64,000 nucleotides of DNA, from positions 186,001 through 250,000 of the forward strand of contig JAHZIX010000044.1 of the NCBI GenBank assembly GCA_022601195.1, given 5' to 3'. A program made the translations under genes and the position numbers. Positions 24,147 to 33,323 of the stretch are shown here, piece after piece. Origin of the DNA: Deltaproteobacteria bacterium (GTDB lineage: Bacteria; Acidobacteriota; Thermoanaerobaculia; Multivoradales; JAHZIX01). The notes beneath the pieces were generated by a model that made no database searches, was not told the DNA's origin, and worked only from the letters and a program-made list of their open reading frames with translations. Position 1 is the first letter of the stretch, and each line of letters opens with the position of its first letter.

Positions 24147-26825
24147 ATGGACCCATCACCCCGCGTCAGCCGAGACCTCGAACTGTGGAAGGACCTAGAA
24201 CGCCTCTTTTTTGCCGCCATGGACTTGCCTCCAGAGCAGCGGCAAGATTTCGTCAGCCTCGAGTGCCGGGACAACCCGGTTCTCGAGGAGCGCCTCCTGG
24301 CTCTGCTAGCTGGTGAGGCTCAGACCGCTAGATCCGCCGACGACCAGATCCGCCACACCCTGGGCCAAGCCATTTCCCGCAGCGTAACTCGCCTCGAAGA
24401 AGCAGAAACCGCCGAGACGCCATCTCGCATCGGCCCTTACCGCGTGATCAGCGAATTGGGCCGAGGAGGGCTCGCCAGTGTTTTCCTCGCCGAGAGAAAC
24501 GATGGCGAGTTTCGCAAGCGGGTCGCCATCAAACTGGTTCGGCAGGGCCTCGACACAAAGGACATTCTCGACCGCCTGCGACGCGAGCGGCAGATTCTCG
24601 CCCGCCTCGATCACCCCCACATCGCCCTGCTTCTCGACGGCGGTAGCACCGAGAACGGACAACCCTATTTCGTCATGGAAAATGTCGAGGGAACACCTAT
24701 CGACACCTACTGCTCGACCCAAGCCGTGACGCTTCGCCACCGCCTGGAGCTTTTCCAAACCATCTGCGGCGCGGTGCAATACGCTCACCAGAATCTGGTT
24801 ATCCATCGAGACATCAAACCCAGCAATATCCTGGTCTCCCACCAGGGGGTGCCGAAGCTCCTGGACTTCGGCATCGCCAAAGTCCTCGACCCAGATACGG
24901 AAACCGCGACCTTGCAACTCACTCGTGCCGGGATGCGTTTTCTCACCCCTGCTTACGCCAGCCCAGAGCAATTGCAAGGCCGAGAGCTCGCTACCAGTAG
25001 TGACATCTACTCCCTGGGAGTGCTCCTTTGTCGACTGCTAAGCGGCCAGACCCCCTTTGCCATCGAGGGCCAGACCTTCGAAGCGACTTGCCGTGCTGTG
25101 TGTGAGGGAGAACCGAGAAAACCGAGCCAGCTTCTGGCCTCTACCCAGGAGTCCGGGGCTAGCCGTTTTTGGGAAGACTCCCGTCGAAGCCGACGACGCC
25201 TTCAAGGAGATCTCGACAACATCGTGCTCATGGCCCTGAGGAAAGACCCAGCAAGGCGCTACGCCTCAGCGGAACAACTTGGGGAGGATATTCAGCGCCA
25301 CCTGGACGGACTTCCGGTTCGGGCACAGCCGGAGAGCCTGAGCTATCGGGCGACCAAATTCATTTCCCGGCATCGGGCTGCGGTCGCCGCCACCGCCGCC
25401 ATGGCAGTCCTCCTCGGATTCGTGATCTCCTTCTACTCTTATCGCCTCCTCGAGGAGAGGGATCGAGCCCTTCGCGAAGCCACCCGAGCAGAGCAGGTCA
25501 CGGCGATGATGGCAGGTCTGTTCGAAATCTCTGACCCGGACCGGATCCGGGGAGAAACCGTGACGGCTCACGAGCTGTTGCAACAAGGCGCCCGCAAAGT
25601 CGAGATCGAGCTGGATGGCCAGCCTCAGCTCCAAGCGGAACTGATGGAGCTCATCGGATCCATCCACACGGGGCTGGGCCTGTTCCCGGAAGCGGAACCG
25701 CTGCTAGAGAAATCTCTGGCCCTCCGTCGAGCTCGGCTTCCCTCTGATAGCCCCAAAATCGCTGCCTCCTTGGCAAAATTGGGAGAGCTTCGGCTGGCCC
25801 AGGGCAGCTACAGCGAAGCGGAACACCTACTGAAAGAAGCGCTTCAGCACCGAGAGGACACCCTCCCTCCCGACGATCCCTTGATCGCCAAGAGCCTCAC
25901 GGACTTTGGAGCGGTCCTCCATATGCGGGGGCGCTTCGCGGAAGCGGAAGCCCTCTATCGCCGCGCCGATGATTCACGGCGCAGGCATGCCCTCTCCGTG
26001 GACAGAGAGACCCTGGTTACCCGCGGCAACCTAGCCGCCGTCCTCTACAGCCAGCGCCGGCTAAAGGAAGCTGCGGAGCTCAGTCGGGAGATACTCCAGG
26101 CCCAGACCGAGATGCTCGGTGAACAGCATCCGGACACGATGGCAACCTCCGGAGGTCTCGCTGCCCTACTGATCGAGAAGCAGGAATATGGCGAAGCGGA
26201 ACCTCTCCTCAGATCCCTTCTCGAGCAAAGCGAGACTTCCTTGGGAGCGAACCACCCTCGGGTTGCCTTGAGAATGAACAACCTGGCGGCTGCCTTGTAC
26301 CACATGGAGCGGTACGACGAAGCTGCTCCTTTGTACCAAGCCGCTCTCGAAATACAACTTTCGCTACTCGGAGAAGGGCACCGGGATACCATTGCCACAC
26401 TCCTCAACCTGGCGGACCTGGAAGCCTACGGCCGACAGGACGACCGGGTCGCAGAGCTCTACTACCGGCGAGCCCTGGCTCAGCAGCAGAAGTTGTTGCC
26501 GGAGCGTCATCCCGATCTCTCCTACACCCTTCTCAGCCTTGCGGAGCTCGAGCTTCGGGAGGGCCGCTTGCCGTCGGCCCAGACTCTGCTGACGGAGGCT
26601 CTGGAGATTCGCCTCGAGCATTGGAATCCGGATCACTGGCGAGTCGCCGAGGCCCGAAGTCTTTTGGCGGAGACCTACCTTCGTCGAGGCCATTGGACCC
26701 AGGCAGACCAACTCCTCACAGGAACAACTCAGAGCCTGGAAAAAGGCCTCGGTCGCGAGCATGCCAGAACTCGGAAAGCGCAGGCTCTTTCGAAAGCGCT
26801 CGAGCGAGCCCGTAATCCCTCCTGA
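24147..26825 (+). CDS. Transmembrane Ser/Thr protein kinase with TPR tail 2
   Basis: An 892-residue protein with the same plan as the kinase at 17863. An N-terminal helical cap is followed by a kinase domain at about 98-390 (LGRGGLASVFLAERN, RVAIKLVRQGLD, VIHRDIKPSNILVS, LLDFGIAKVLD, AYASPEQLQG). A TM segment lies near 413-433 (VAATAAMAVLLGFVISFYSY). About ten tetratricopeptide repeats of the 42-residue KLC/NPHP type follow (YSEAEHLLKEALQHREDTL, YGEAEPLLRSLLEQSETSL, YDEAAPLYQAALEIQLSLL). The glycine loop reads GRGGLASV. It is probably an operon partner of the ECF sigma factor just upstream. Substrates are unknown. Confidence 0.92.
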   Translation: MDPSPRVSRDLELWKDLERLFFAAMDLPPEQRQDFVSLECRDNPVLEERLLALLAGEAQTARSADDQIRHTLGQAISRSVTRLEEAETAETPSRIGPYRVISELGRGGLASVFLAERNDGEFRKRVAIKLVRQGLDTKDILDRLRRERQILARLDHPHIALLLDGGSTENGQPYFVMENVEGTPIDTYCSTQAVTLRHRLELFQTICGAVQYAHQNLVIHRDIKPSNILVSHQGVPKLLDFGIAKVLDPDTETATLQLTRAGMRFLTPAYASPEQLQGRELATSSDIYSLGVLLCRLLSGQTPFAIEGQTFEATCRAVCEGEPRKPSQLLASTQESGASRFWEDSRRSRRRLQGDLDNIVLMALRKDPARRYASAEQLGEDIQRHLDGLPVRAQPESLSYRATKFISRHRAAVAATAAMAVLLGFVISFYSYRLLEERDRALREATRAEQVTAMMAGLFEISDPDRIRGETVTAHELLQQGARKVEIELDGQPQLQAELMELIGSIHTGLGLFPEAEPLLEKSLALRRARLPSDSPKIAASLAKLGELRLAQGSYSEAEHLLKEALQHREDTLPPDDPLIAKSLTDFGAVLHMRGRFAEAEALYRRADDSRRRHALSVDRETLVTRGNLAAVLYSQRRLKEAAELSREILQAQTEMLGEQHPDTMATSGGLAALLIEKQEYGEAEPLLRSLLEQSETSLGANHPRVALRMNNLAAALYHMERYDEAAPLYQAALEIQLSLLGEGHRDTIATLLNLADLEAYGRQDDRVAELYYRRALAQQQKLLPERHPDLSYTLLSLAELELREGRLPSAQTLLTEALEIRLEHWNPDHWRVAEARSLLAETYLRRGHWTQADQLLTGTTQSLEKGLGREHARTRKAQALSKALERARNPS

Positions 26826-26853
26826 GGAGATTCACGACCTTCCTGAGGAAACC

Positions 26854-27771
26854 TTAGGGCGGCAGGTTCAGCAGAACCAAACCCTCCTGGATCCCTTGGG
26901 GATGAGAGAACACCAACTCCGAGCCAACGACTTCGACAACCAACCCCAGGGAACCCAAACGATCTTCGAAGGCTGCCGCCAGGGCGTGATTCAGGTCAGG
27001 GGGACAACCGACCTCCTTGCTGACCGTCACTGAAAAAGTCGCGGCCCAGGCCACGCCGGAGCTGGTCGATGCAGACTGTCCGGAAACCGATTCCAGGCCC
27101 GGAGGCGGCCCAGAGCGAAGCTCGTTTCCCCCGGACCCACTGCCCCCCGGCGGTCCGTTCGTTCGCACTGCGATATTCACAGTGATTCCAGGTTTCGGTT
27201 CCGAGGGATCAGGGCACGGTAAGACTCCTTCCAAAGGTAATTCGAGCCTTTCGTCCCGCAACTCCGATCCAACAGCCAGAGACGATCCCTCCAGAAAAGA
27301 GAAAGACGGGCCGGAAGCCTGACTTTGAACCAATAGAATGCGGGTCTCGGTCACGGCAACGAGCCCGCCAGCCTCTTGGAAAACCGCGTCCGGCAAGGCT
27401 ACCGCTTGCCCTTTCCAAACTTCGAGGGACCCCGTCATCGGCGCCGCTGCCGATCCCACCTGCCCTTGCAGCAGACTGTCCTGAGCCGTGTCGATATCGA
27501 GGAATAGCCCCGTATCACCGCTCTTGACCCAGGCCACCAGGGCATCCGGTTGGGAACCAAAGCCCTGGCCGGAGATCTCCACCGGGTCACCGGCCACGCC
27601 GGCCGAGGGAGTTACGGAGATCACCGTAGGGCAGCTCCCCACCGTGGCCTTTGCACTGGAGCAGAGCACCCCGGTCAGGAAGGTCAGACACAGAAAGACT
27701 CTAGAAAATCGCCAGCCCACTCGAGGGAACCCCAAGGGCTGGTGTCTACGGGATTCGAGAAAAAACACCAT
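26854..27771 (-). CDS. Secreted IPT/TIG-domain protein
   Basis: A 305-residue protein starting at an ATG with AGGAG seven bases upstream. A long basic N-terminus leads to a signal segment (VFLCLTFLTGVLCSSAKA), then an immunoglobulin-like IPT/TIG domain (CPTVISVTPSAGVAGDPVEI, SGQGFGSQPDALVAW). The middle part is unassigned and a Gly/Ser/Pro-rich linker (about 200-235) divides it from a C-terminal domain with CPPDLNHALAAAFEDRLGSL. It follows the di-haem oxidoreductase gene by 76 bases on the same strand and may be co-transcribed. Function unknown. Confidence 0.7.
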   Translation of the reverse strand: MVFFLESRRHQPLGFPRVGWRFSRVFLCLTFLTGVLCSSAKATVGSCPTVISVTPSAGVAGDPVEISGQGFGSQPDALVAWVKSGDTGLFLDIDTAQDSLLQGQVGSAAAPMTGSLEVWKGQAVALPDAVFQEAGGLVAVTETRILLVQSQASGPSFSFLEGSSLAVGSELRDERLELPLEGVLPCPDPSEPKPGITVNIAVRTNGPPGGSGSGGNELRSGPPPGLESVSGQSASTSSGVAWAATFSVTVSKEVGCPPDLNHALAAAFEDRLGSLGLVVEVVGSELVFSHPQGIQEGLVLLNLPP

Positions 27772-27847
27772 GGTCACACTCCTCATGCCGTGCAGCACAC
27801 GGCCTCACCCAGAGATTGCCTCCTCCACATCTTGGGAGGGATGGGCA

Positions 27848-29239
27848 CTACAGAGAGTTCAAAAAACGCAGCACAGCCCGCCGTTGCCGAGCGCTCGAAG
27901 CGACGAAAGCGAGACGGGCGGCCTCGGCCTCGCCCCCATGCCAGAGAATCGCTTCTTCGATGGAACGGGCACGGCCATCGTGAAGCAAAAAGATGGAGCC
28001 GCTGACCTGGCGGTGCAGTCCGAGCCCCCACAGCGCTGGGGTTCGCCACTCACCCGACTCAGCTCCGCCATCCGGAAAGCCCCCGGCCAACTCGGGCCCC
28101 AGGTCGTGGAGCAGAAGGTCTGAGTAGGGGCGAATGATCTGCCCGGAAAGCTCCGGCAGAACCTCTCCCTTCGAGCCGGCTTCGACGGTTCTCAACCGAG
28201 GAGAGTGGCAGCTGGCACAGCCGAGCTCCAAGAAGAGGTTGCGGCCCTCGAGGACCTCGGAGCTCTCCACATCTCGGCGGGCTGGCGGCGCCAACAGGCG
28301 CGTGTAAAGGGTCACCCTAGCAAGCTGAGTCGGACTCAGATCTCGCTCTGCCCCCGCTAGACGCCGGCAGGCTGCATCCTTAGCAGCGCAATTGCCCTGA
28401 GGATAGGCAGTCGACATGATTCCCATGTCTTCTGAAAAGGCTAGGGCGATTTGAGATTCGAGATTTGGCTGAGTCGCTTTCCAACCAAATCGCCCAATAC
28501 CGGAGTCGTCCTCTAGAGAGGGAGGAATCCGGCCTGAAATCCCATCGCCATCCGTGTCCTCCGGGTCAGCGAGGTCCTGGAGCTGGCCTACCGGAACCGC
28601 TTCCAGCAAGCCCAAGCCGATGAGGGATGGAGGCATGAGAACCGTGAGCTGAGCATCAGCATGAAGAGGACCACGGCTCAGGCCTTGTATTCGGTAGCTC
28701 GGCCGACGAAGACGATACGGCTCGCCATCTCCATAGTGACCGACAACTTCCTCGTATTCGACCTGAAGAGTTCCCTCCGCAGGAATTCCTACGGCCCGCT
28801 CATTGAGCTGAGCCCCATAGGTCGGTTCGGGCCCCCAGCCACCTCTAGAAGCTGGAATCGCCAAACGCACCAGGAGAGGAGGAGAAGCCTCCACCCCTGG
28901 TTCCTGAGGCCCTACCCGGCCGTCCCGAAAGTGGCAACCGGCACAGGAGTCGGCATTGAAGCGAGGACCTAGGCCAGGGCGGGCGCCCGGACTCGCGCTC
29001 TGACCGCGAGGTACCCAAGGGTTCGCGAACAGGCTCTTTCCCGCCCGCACTGCGATCCATCGACTCGGATCGAGGTTCGCCACCATCCGGCCAAAGGCAC
29101 TACTTCGAGTGTCGAAGACCGTCGTGGCACCGCCGGAAAGCTCTTCTCCGGGCCAGGGATGTAGGTTTGCGGGAGTCGCCTCGAAGGAGGTACCCAGTAC
29201 TATCAACGAGCCGATGGCCAATGTCCTGCTCAGTTTCAC
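27848..29239 (-). CDS. Di-haem thiol oxidoreductase / DUF1111-type c-type cytochrome
   Basis: A 463-residue periplasmic c-type cytochrome. A GTG at 29239 with GGGAGG eight bases upstream starts a signal peptide (VKLSRTLAIGSLIVLGTSF). There are two haem-binding CxxCH motifs, CAGCH at about 99-103 (after RFNADS) and CASCH at about 341-345 (after FLELG). Other family features are DGDGISGRIPPSL, RFGWKATQPNL and ARSIEEAILWHGGEA near the end. This matches the di-haem oxidoreductase (DUF1111) family, related to MauG/CcpA peroxidases. The frame is open for 38 codons upstream but lacks a better start. Confidence 0.88.
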   Translation of the reverse strand: MKLSRTLAIGSLIVLGTSFEATPANLHPWPGEELSGGATTVFDTRSSAFGRMVANLDPSRWIAVRAGKSLFANPWVPRGQSASPGARPGLGPRFNADSCAGCHFRDGRVGPQEPGVEASPPLLVRLAIPASRGGWGPEPTYGAQLNERAVGIPAEGTLQVEYEEVVGHYGDGEPYRLRRPSYRIQGLSRGPLHADAQLTVLMPPSLIGLGLLEAVPVGQLQDLADPEDTDGDGISGRIPPSLEDDSGIGRFGWKATQPNLESQIALAFSEDMGIMSTAYPQGNCAAKDAACRRLAGAERDLSPTQLARVTLYTRLLAPPARRDVESSEVLEGRNLFLELGCASCHSPRLRTVEAGSKGEVLPELSGQIIRPYSDLLLHDLGPELAGGFPDGGAESGEWRTPALWGLGLHRQVSGSIFLLHDGRARSIEEAILWHGGEAEAARLAFVASSARQRRAVLRFLNSL

Positions 29240-29381
29240 TTCATACCTCCCTCGAGTTGATTCGAATGCCTCATTGCATAAGGCGCGGTACCAACACCAT
29301 TTCCGCCAATCTGATCCGGTTCTCACCTCACCGAACCTGATTCGCACCCACACAAAAGAGCGAGAGGACAGCTTCCTCGTC

Positions 29382-30140
29382 CTACCAAGCTCCTTGAATC
29401 ACTTCCTCGAGGATGGTCAGGGAATCTACAGTGCCTTGGGTATGAACTGCGTCAAACCCCATGTAGGGATAATGCCCCGGTCCCTCGACTTCTTCCACCA
29501 AGCGAACCTCATCGCCGAAGACCACCTGGCCGTTGGGCAGGCGCACCTCCGTAACGTTCTGGGAATAGATATCGAGCTCACAGCCACCGTTCGGTGCGAT
29601 TTGGAAACCGACTTCGAGATCCAGCAACAACCAGATGAGCTCGGTCCAGAATTCATCCAATTCGTCAGGAGTACCATCGGGCCCAGGGAAGAAGATCCCT
29701 CCCGCTCCTCCTTCGAATTGCCCGTCGTTGTAAACCAGAACAGAAAAGCTGGAGGCCGTACCGGCGCCGGTGTATTCGGCTCCCATTCGCAGGGAGTCTC
29801 CTTGCTGCTCCAGGATGACCCGGGAAATAGCTTCTCCTCCGGACCCGAAGGTGAACGAAAGTTGCTGATCGCCGGCACTACCGAGCCGGGCTCTCATGCG
29901 CCAATGCTGAGCCGCGGTGAATTGAGTAGAGACGCCGTCCTCTCCCTCACTACCGAGACCGGACACGACAAGGCCTTCCGGGCTGGTCTCGAGGACCGCG
30001 CTTCCGATGGAGCAATGTTCGAGATCCTGAAAACTGATGCAATTCTCGGAAGCGAAGGCCTGAGCTGCTGAAAGAAGACAAAAAACCGCGCCGACAAGGA
30101 CGCTGCTGCTCACTAGAGGGGTTCGAGTACTTCTATTCAT
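29382..30140 (-). CDS. Secreted protein, tandem paralogue A
   Basis: A 252-residue secreted protein of unknown function, with a signal peptide (LVSSSVLVGAVFCLLSAAQAF). The ATG at 30140 has GGAGA upstream. The body is beta-rich: SFTFGSGGEAISRVILEQQG, SFSVLVYNDGQFEGGAGG and APNGGCELDIYSQN, ending in DSLTILEEVIQGAW. It aligns end to end with the next gene (HYPYMGFDAVHTQGTVDS against HYPYLSFDSVHIQGTMET). Two cysteines near the mature N-terminus are shared (ENCISFQDLEHC, QCLELGGVDYC). Confidence 0.75.
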   Translation of the reverse strand: MNRSTRTPLVSSSVLVGAVFCLLSAAQAFASENCISFQDLEHCSIGSAVLETSPEGLVVSGLGSEGEDGVSTQFTAAQHWRMRARLGSAGDQQLSFTFGSGGEAISRVILEQQGDSLRMGAEYTGAGTASSFSVLVYNDGQFEGGAGGIFFPGPDGTPDELDEFWTELIWLLLDLEVGFQIAPNGGCELDIYSQNVTEVRLPNGQVVFGDEVRLVEEVEGPGHYPYMGFDAVHTQGTVDSLTILEEVIQGAW

Positions 30141-30308
30141 GAGAGTTCTCCTATTCCATGGGCTGAATCCATAGCGGTTCTCGACCCGCTCCAATCCAGC
30201 CACGTTCTACTTTTCGACACTCGAGTTTCTGCCCGAAGAAACGAGTCAAACTACAGATCGGTGGGAAGAAATGGGGCGGAGAGAGACCCCCGCCCCATCG
30301 AGTCTTTC

Positions 30309-31124
30309 CTACCAGGCCCCCTCCACCGTTTCTCCGGAAATCGTCATGGTTTCCATGGTTCCCTGGATGTGGACAGAATCGAAACTGAGGTAGGGATAGT
30401 GGCCATCACCACTCACTTCTTCTACAAACCGAACCGAATCCCCCGTGAGGACTTGGCCATTCGCCAATCGCATGGGAACCGGCGTTGCGAAATGGAGCCC
30501 CAACTCGCAACCTCCGTTGGAACGAATCGAGAAATCAGATTCCTCTAGCAGGCCCAAACGCCGTAGTAGGTTCAATAGAAAATGAAGATGGTGGGTAGAA
30601 AGGAAGGGATCAGGAAACGAGATGTCGTCCCACTGGCGATTGCGGCTGAGCTGAGGCTCGACGCCACCGCCCAAACTCGAATTGCCTCCGGAACCTCCCT
30701 GGAAGACACCACCCGAATAGACGAGTATCGAGTAGGTGGAGGTCGCAGCGTCTCCCGTGTAGTGGACGTTAACGCCATAGGCGTCTTCATCTCTGGTCAG
30801 CGTTGCCTGGGAGATGGTCTCGCCGTCGGACAGGAAAGTGAAGCTCATCTGTTCCTGCGGATCTCCGGAGCTCTCGATGTCTAAACCCACGTTCCAAGAA
30901 TTTCCTTCGGCAAAGCTCGAAGCCACGCCGCTGGTTCCATCGCCGCCAAAGCCGGTGACCGTAAGGCCGGCCTCACTGGCGCTAAGACTTGCGGAGCCTA
31001 AGGGGCAGTAGTCGACACCGCCTAACTCCAAACATTGAGCCAAAGCCGGAGAGCCGGCGCCCCCCGAAAAGCCGCCCAGGGCAGCGACGATACCTAGGGC
31101 CAGCCAGTTCTTCCATCGCAACAT
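30309..31124 (-). CDS. Secreted protein, tandem paralogue B
   Basis: A 271-residue paralogue of the protein at 29382, with a signal peptide (WLALGIVAALGGFSGGAGSPALA). The second of two close ATG codons is preferred because GGAGG lies eight bases before it. Shared blocks are SFTFLSDGETISQATLTRDE, YSILVYSGGVFQGGSGG, IRSNGGCELGLH, RLANGQVLTGDSVRFVEEVS and a terminal VEGAW. It carries an extra stretch of about 20 residues rich in His, Phe and Leu (DPFLSTHHLHFLLNLLRRLG) that paralogue A has in a different, acidic form. No family recognised. Confidence 0.75.
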   Translation of the reverse strand: MLRWKNWLALGIVAALGGFSGGAGSPALAQCLELGGVDYCPLGSASLSASEAGLTVTGFGGDGTSGVASSFAEGNSWNVGLDIESSGDPQEQMSFTFLSDGETISQATLTRDEDAYGVNVHYTGDAATSTYSILVYSGGVFQGGSGGNSSLGGGVEPQLSRNRQWDDISFPDPFLSTHHLHFLLNLLRRLGLLEESDFSIRSNGGCELGLHFATPVPMRLANGQVLTGDSVRFVEEVSGDGHYPYLSFDSVHIQGTMETMTISGETVEGAW

Positions 31125-31406
31125 GATCATTCCTCCTCCAAGATGAGATGTAGAAACCCCGGCACTTTGGATGCCGGATATCTGCTTTCACCTCATCAGG
31201 CGCAAGGAAGAAGAGAGAACCGCCAAACTTTCTTGCCAGGGGCTGGCTTGAGCATCTAGAGCTCTCGCCTCCCCGAGATCGCCGACGGGCGGCTTTAGGC
31301 GGCAGGACCGGCGTGAAAATCGCCGAGGTCAAGGGCTTCACAGCCTGAAAAATCCAGCAGGATCTGGAGACAATTGCAGATAGGTGGGATGGGGAGATGA
31401 GACCGG

Positions 31407-31577
31407 CTAGGAGGTTCTCAACCGGTAGCCAAGGCCGATCACCGTCTCCAGCCGGTCCGACTCCGGCCCAAGCTTCTTACCCAAGCGACGAATGTGGTTC
31501 TCGACAGTACGGGAATCTACGGAGCGACTCTCGACATCGTCCGCATTGCTCCAGATTTCAGAGAAAAGCTGACCTCG
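31407..31577 (-). pseudogene. Decayed copy of the phoB 3' end
   Basis: Read on the minus strand, 31577-31407 encodes 56 residues and a stop: RGQLFSEIWSNADDVESR and then IRRLGKKLGPESDRLETVIG and LGYRLRTS. This matches the winged-helix C-terminus of the intact phoB at 33324. A TAG two codons upstream and the missing receiver domain make it non-functional. A 30-base block is identical in both copies (31437-31466 and 33357-33386). Five extra residues (SVDSR) interrupt the recognition region. Confidence 0.85.
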
Positions 31578-31624
31578 AATCTAGCAGCCTGTGGTGAAAC
31601 TCTTTTTGGCGATTTCCCCTATCC

Positions 31625-31659
31625 CTGTCCGCATTCCTAGCGACTTTCCGTTCTTCTGA
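31625..31659 (+). promoter_or_regulatory. Conserved leader element before FG-GAP gene 2
   Basis: CTGTCCGCATT (31625-31635) and GTTCTTCTGA (31650-31659) repeat the element seen before the first FG-GAP gene. The gap differs by one base (14 against 13 between the two blocks). It lies 29 bases before the start codon. Confidence 0.4.
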
Positions 31660-31688
31660 TTGTCAGACACACCTAGGGAGACACGAAA

Positions 31689-33260
31689 ATGTGGCGAAAT
31701 TTTACGATTCTCATCCTGCTGAGCTTTCTGCCAACTGCTGGATTCGGCCAACTGGCTTTGGATCACCTACGCATCCTGAATCAAGAAAACGGGCTCCCTG
31801 GCTTTGCCGAGACAGGCGATCAGACGGGTCGAGTGGTCGTCACGGGAGACTTTAACAACGATGAATGGGACGACCTCGCCATTGGCGCACCCGGGGAAAG
31901 TATCGGTGAGGTCACCCTAGCGGGGGTTGTACTCGTTCTCTATGGAGGCCCGGAAGGCCTGGGAGTTGCCCAGAGCCAATTTCTCCATCAAGACTCTCCC
32001 GGTGTTCCTGGGGTCCCAGAGAACGGAGACCGTTTTGGGCAGTCTTTGGCAGTAGGAGATTTCAACCTAGATTTCGTGGATGACCTGGCTATTGGTATTC
32101 CCGGGGAGGACATAGGGAACATCTTCGCAGCTGGCTCTGCCGCAATCATCTTTGGCAGCCATAACGGCGGGCTGGATAGCGGCTCCACCATTGCCGTCGA
32201 GAACCCGGACCCTCACGAGGACGAAGCTTTCGGCACCTCTCTGTTGAGCCACGCCTTCGACCTTGGTAATCGAAGCACTCTCTTCGTTGGAGAGCCGGGG
32301 AACCGCATCGATTCCATCGCCGCGGGTAGCGTACAGATATTCCAGGTGGATACGTCGGGACCAGGGTCTCAAGTCGTCCACCTGGCTTCGATACATCAGG
32401 ATGCCGAGCTGACGCCTGGTGCGCCCACCATACCTGGAACCAACGAAGACGGCGACGAATTCGGATTCTCTCTCGCCGCCGCGTGGCATCTCTGTGAAGA
32501 GAATTACCCCTGGATAGAGCTTGGTATCGGTGCGCCGGGAGAGGATATTGGGCAGATCGAGAATGCCGGTGCAGTGTGGGTCATTCAGGTAAATATCGAC
32601 AACATGATGGTGGAAACGGATGCCGCTCGGTTTTACCGCCAGGGTGACGGCATGATGTCTGGCATTCCAGAGAAAGATGATCAATTTGGCTATGCCCTAG
32701 CAGCAGGAACACTCGTAGGCTTCAGTGGGCGTCGATTCGCCATTGGTGTCCCCTTCGAAGATGTTCAGGGGACGGCAGGAAAAGGTGTCGTCCATCTTCT
32801 CGGCCTGGAGAACTGCGTTCCCGAAGAGAGCTTCATCTTAGACAGCTCCGACCTCGGAGGTCCGGATCAGGCTGTGAGCAACTTTGGCAAATCCCTTGCC
32901 ACTGGAGACCTCAACAATGACGGCCTGGACGAGCTGGTCATTGGCGTTCCCGGAGAAACCTCGCCAGATGGCTCCAGCTTCGGCGCCGCCTGGTTAGTCT
33001 ATCCGGGCCAAGACGGCTTGCCCGAGCATTGGCAGAAACTCTCTCAGCCTGCCGGGGGATCCTTCGGAGTCTCGGCAACGGTAGGCCGGTTTCGCAACAA
33101 AACAGGGCCTCGCGGCCTCGCCGTAGGAGACCCTCTGATGGATTCCACCGACAATAGTGTGCCGTTTGCCGGTGGAGTTGTCCTCATCCCAAACCAGGCC
33201 ATCTTCAGCAGTGGATTCGAAACCGGAAGCACCTTTGGCTGGACCCTGACCGTCCCGTAA
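31689..33260 (+). CDS. Secreted FG-GAP (integrin-alpha-like) beta-propeller protein 2
   Basis: A 523-residue paralogue of the protein at 21714, alignable over its full length. The signal peptide (FTILILLSFLPTAGFGQ) is followed by FG-GAP repeats (GDFNNDEWDDLAIGAP, GDFNLDFVDDLAIGIP, GDLNNDGLDELVIGVP). The C-terminus is NQAIFSSGFETGSTFGWTL, a variant of the shared tail signature. AGGGAG precedes the ATG. The gene stands between the decayed and intact copies of the phoB 3' end. Confidence 0.88.
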   Translation: MWRNFTILILLSFLPTAGFGQLALDHLRILNQENGLPGFAETGDQTGRVVVTGDFNNDEWDDLAIGAPGESIGEVTLAGVVLVLYGGPEGLGVAQSQFLHQDSPGVPGVPENGDRFGQSLAVGDFNLDFVDDLAIGIPGEDIGNIFAAGSAAIIFGSHNGGLDSGSTIAVENPDPHEDEAFGTSLLSHAFDLGNRSTLFVGEPGNRIDSIAAGSVQIFQVDTSGPGSQVVHLASIHQDAELTPGAPTIPGTNEDGDEFGFSLAAAWHLCEENYPWIELGIGAPGEDIGQIENAGAVWVIQVNIDNMMVETDAARFYRQGDGMMSGIPEKDDQFGYALAAGTLVGFSGRRFAIGVPFEDVQGTAGKGVVHLLGLENCVPEESFILDSSDLGGPDQAVSNFGKSLATGDLNNDGLDELVIGVPGETSPDGSSFGAAWLVYPGQDGLPEHWQKLSQPAGGSFGVSATVGRFRNKTGPRGLAVGDPLMDSTDNSVPFAGGVVLIPNQAIFSSGFETGSTFGWTLTVP

Positions 33261-33323
33261 TTAAGATTCCAGTCTGAGATTCCGAAGGCTCATGTCGGTG
33301 CCCGAAGTTTGAACCGAAGGGCT

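Noticed and set aside
29109..30071. Plus-strand open frame of 320 codons
   Set aside because: It overlaps two convincing minus-strand genes and shows no signal, domain or start context.
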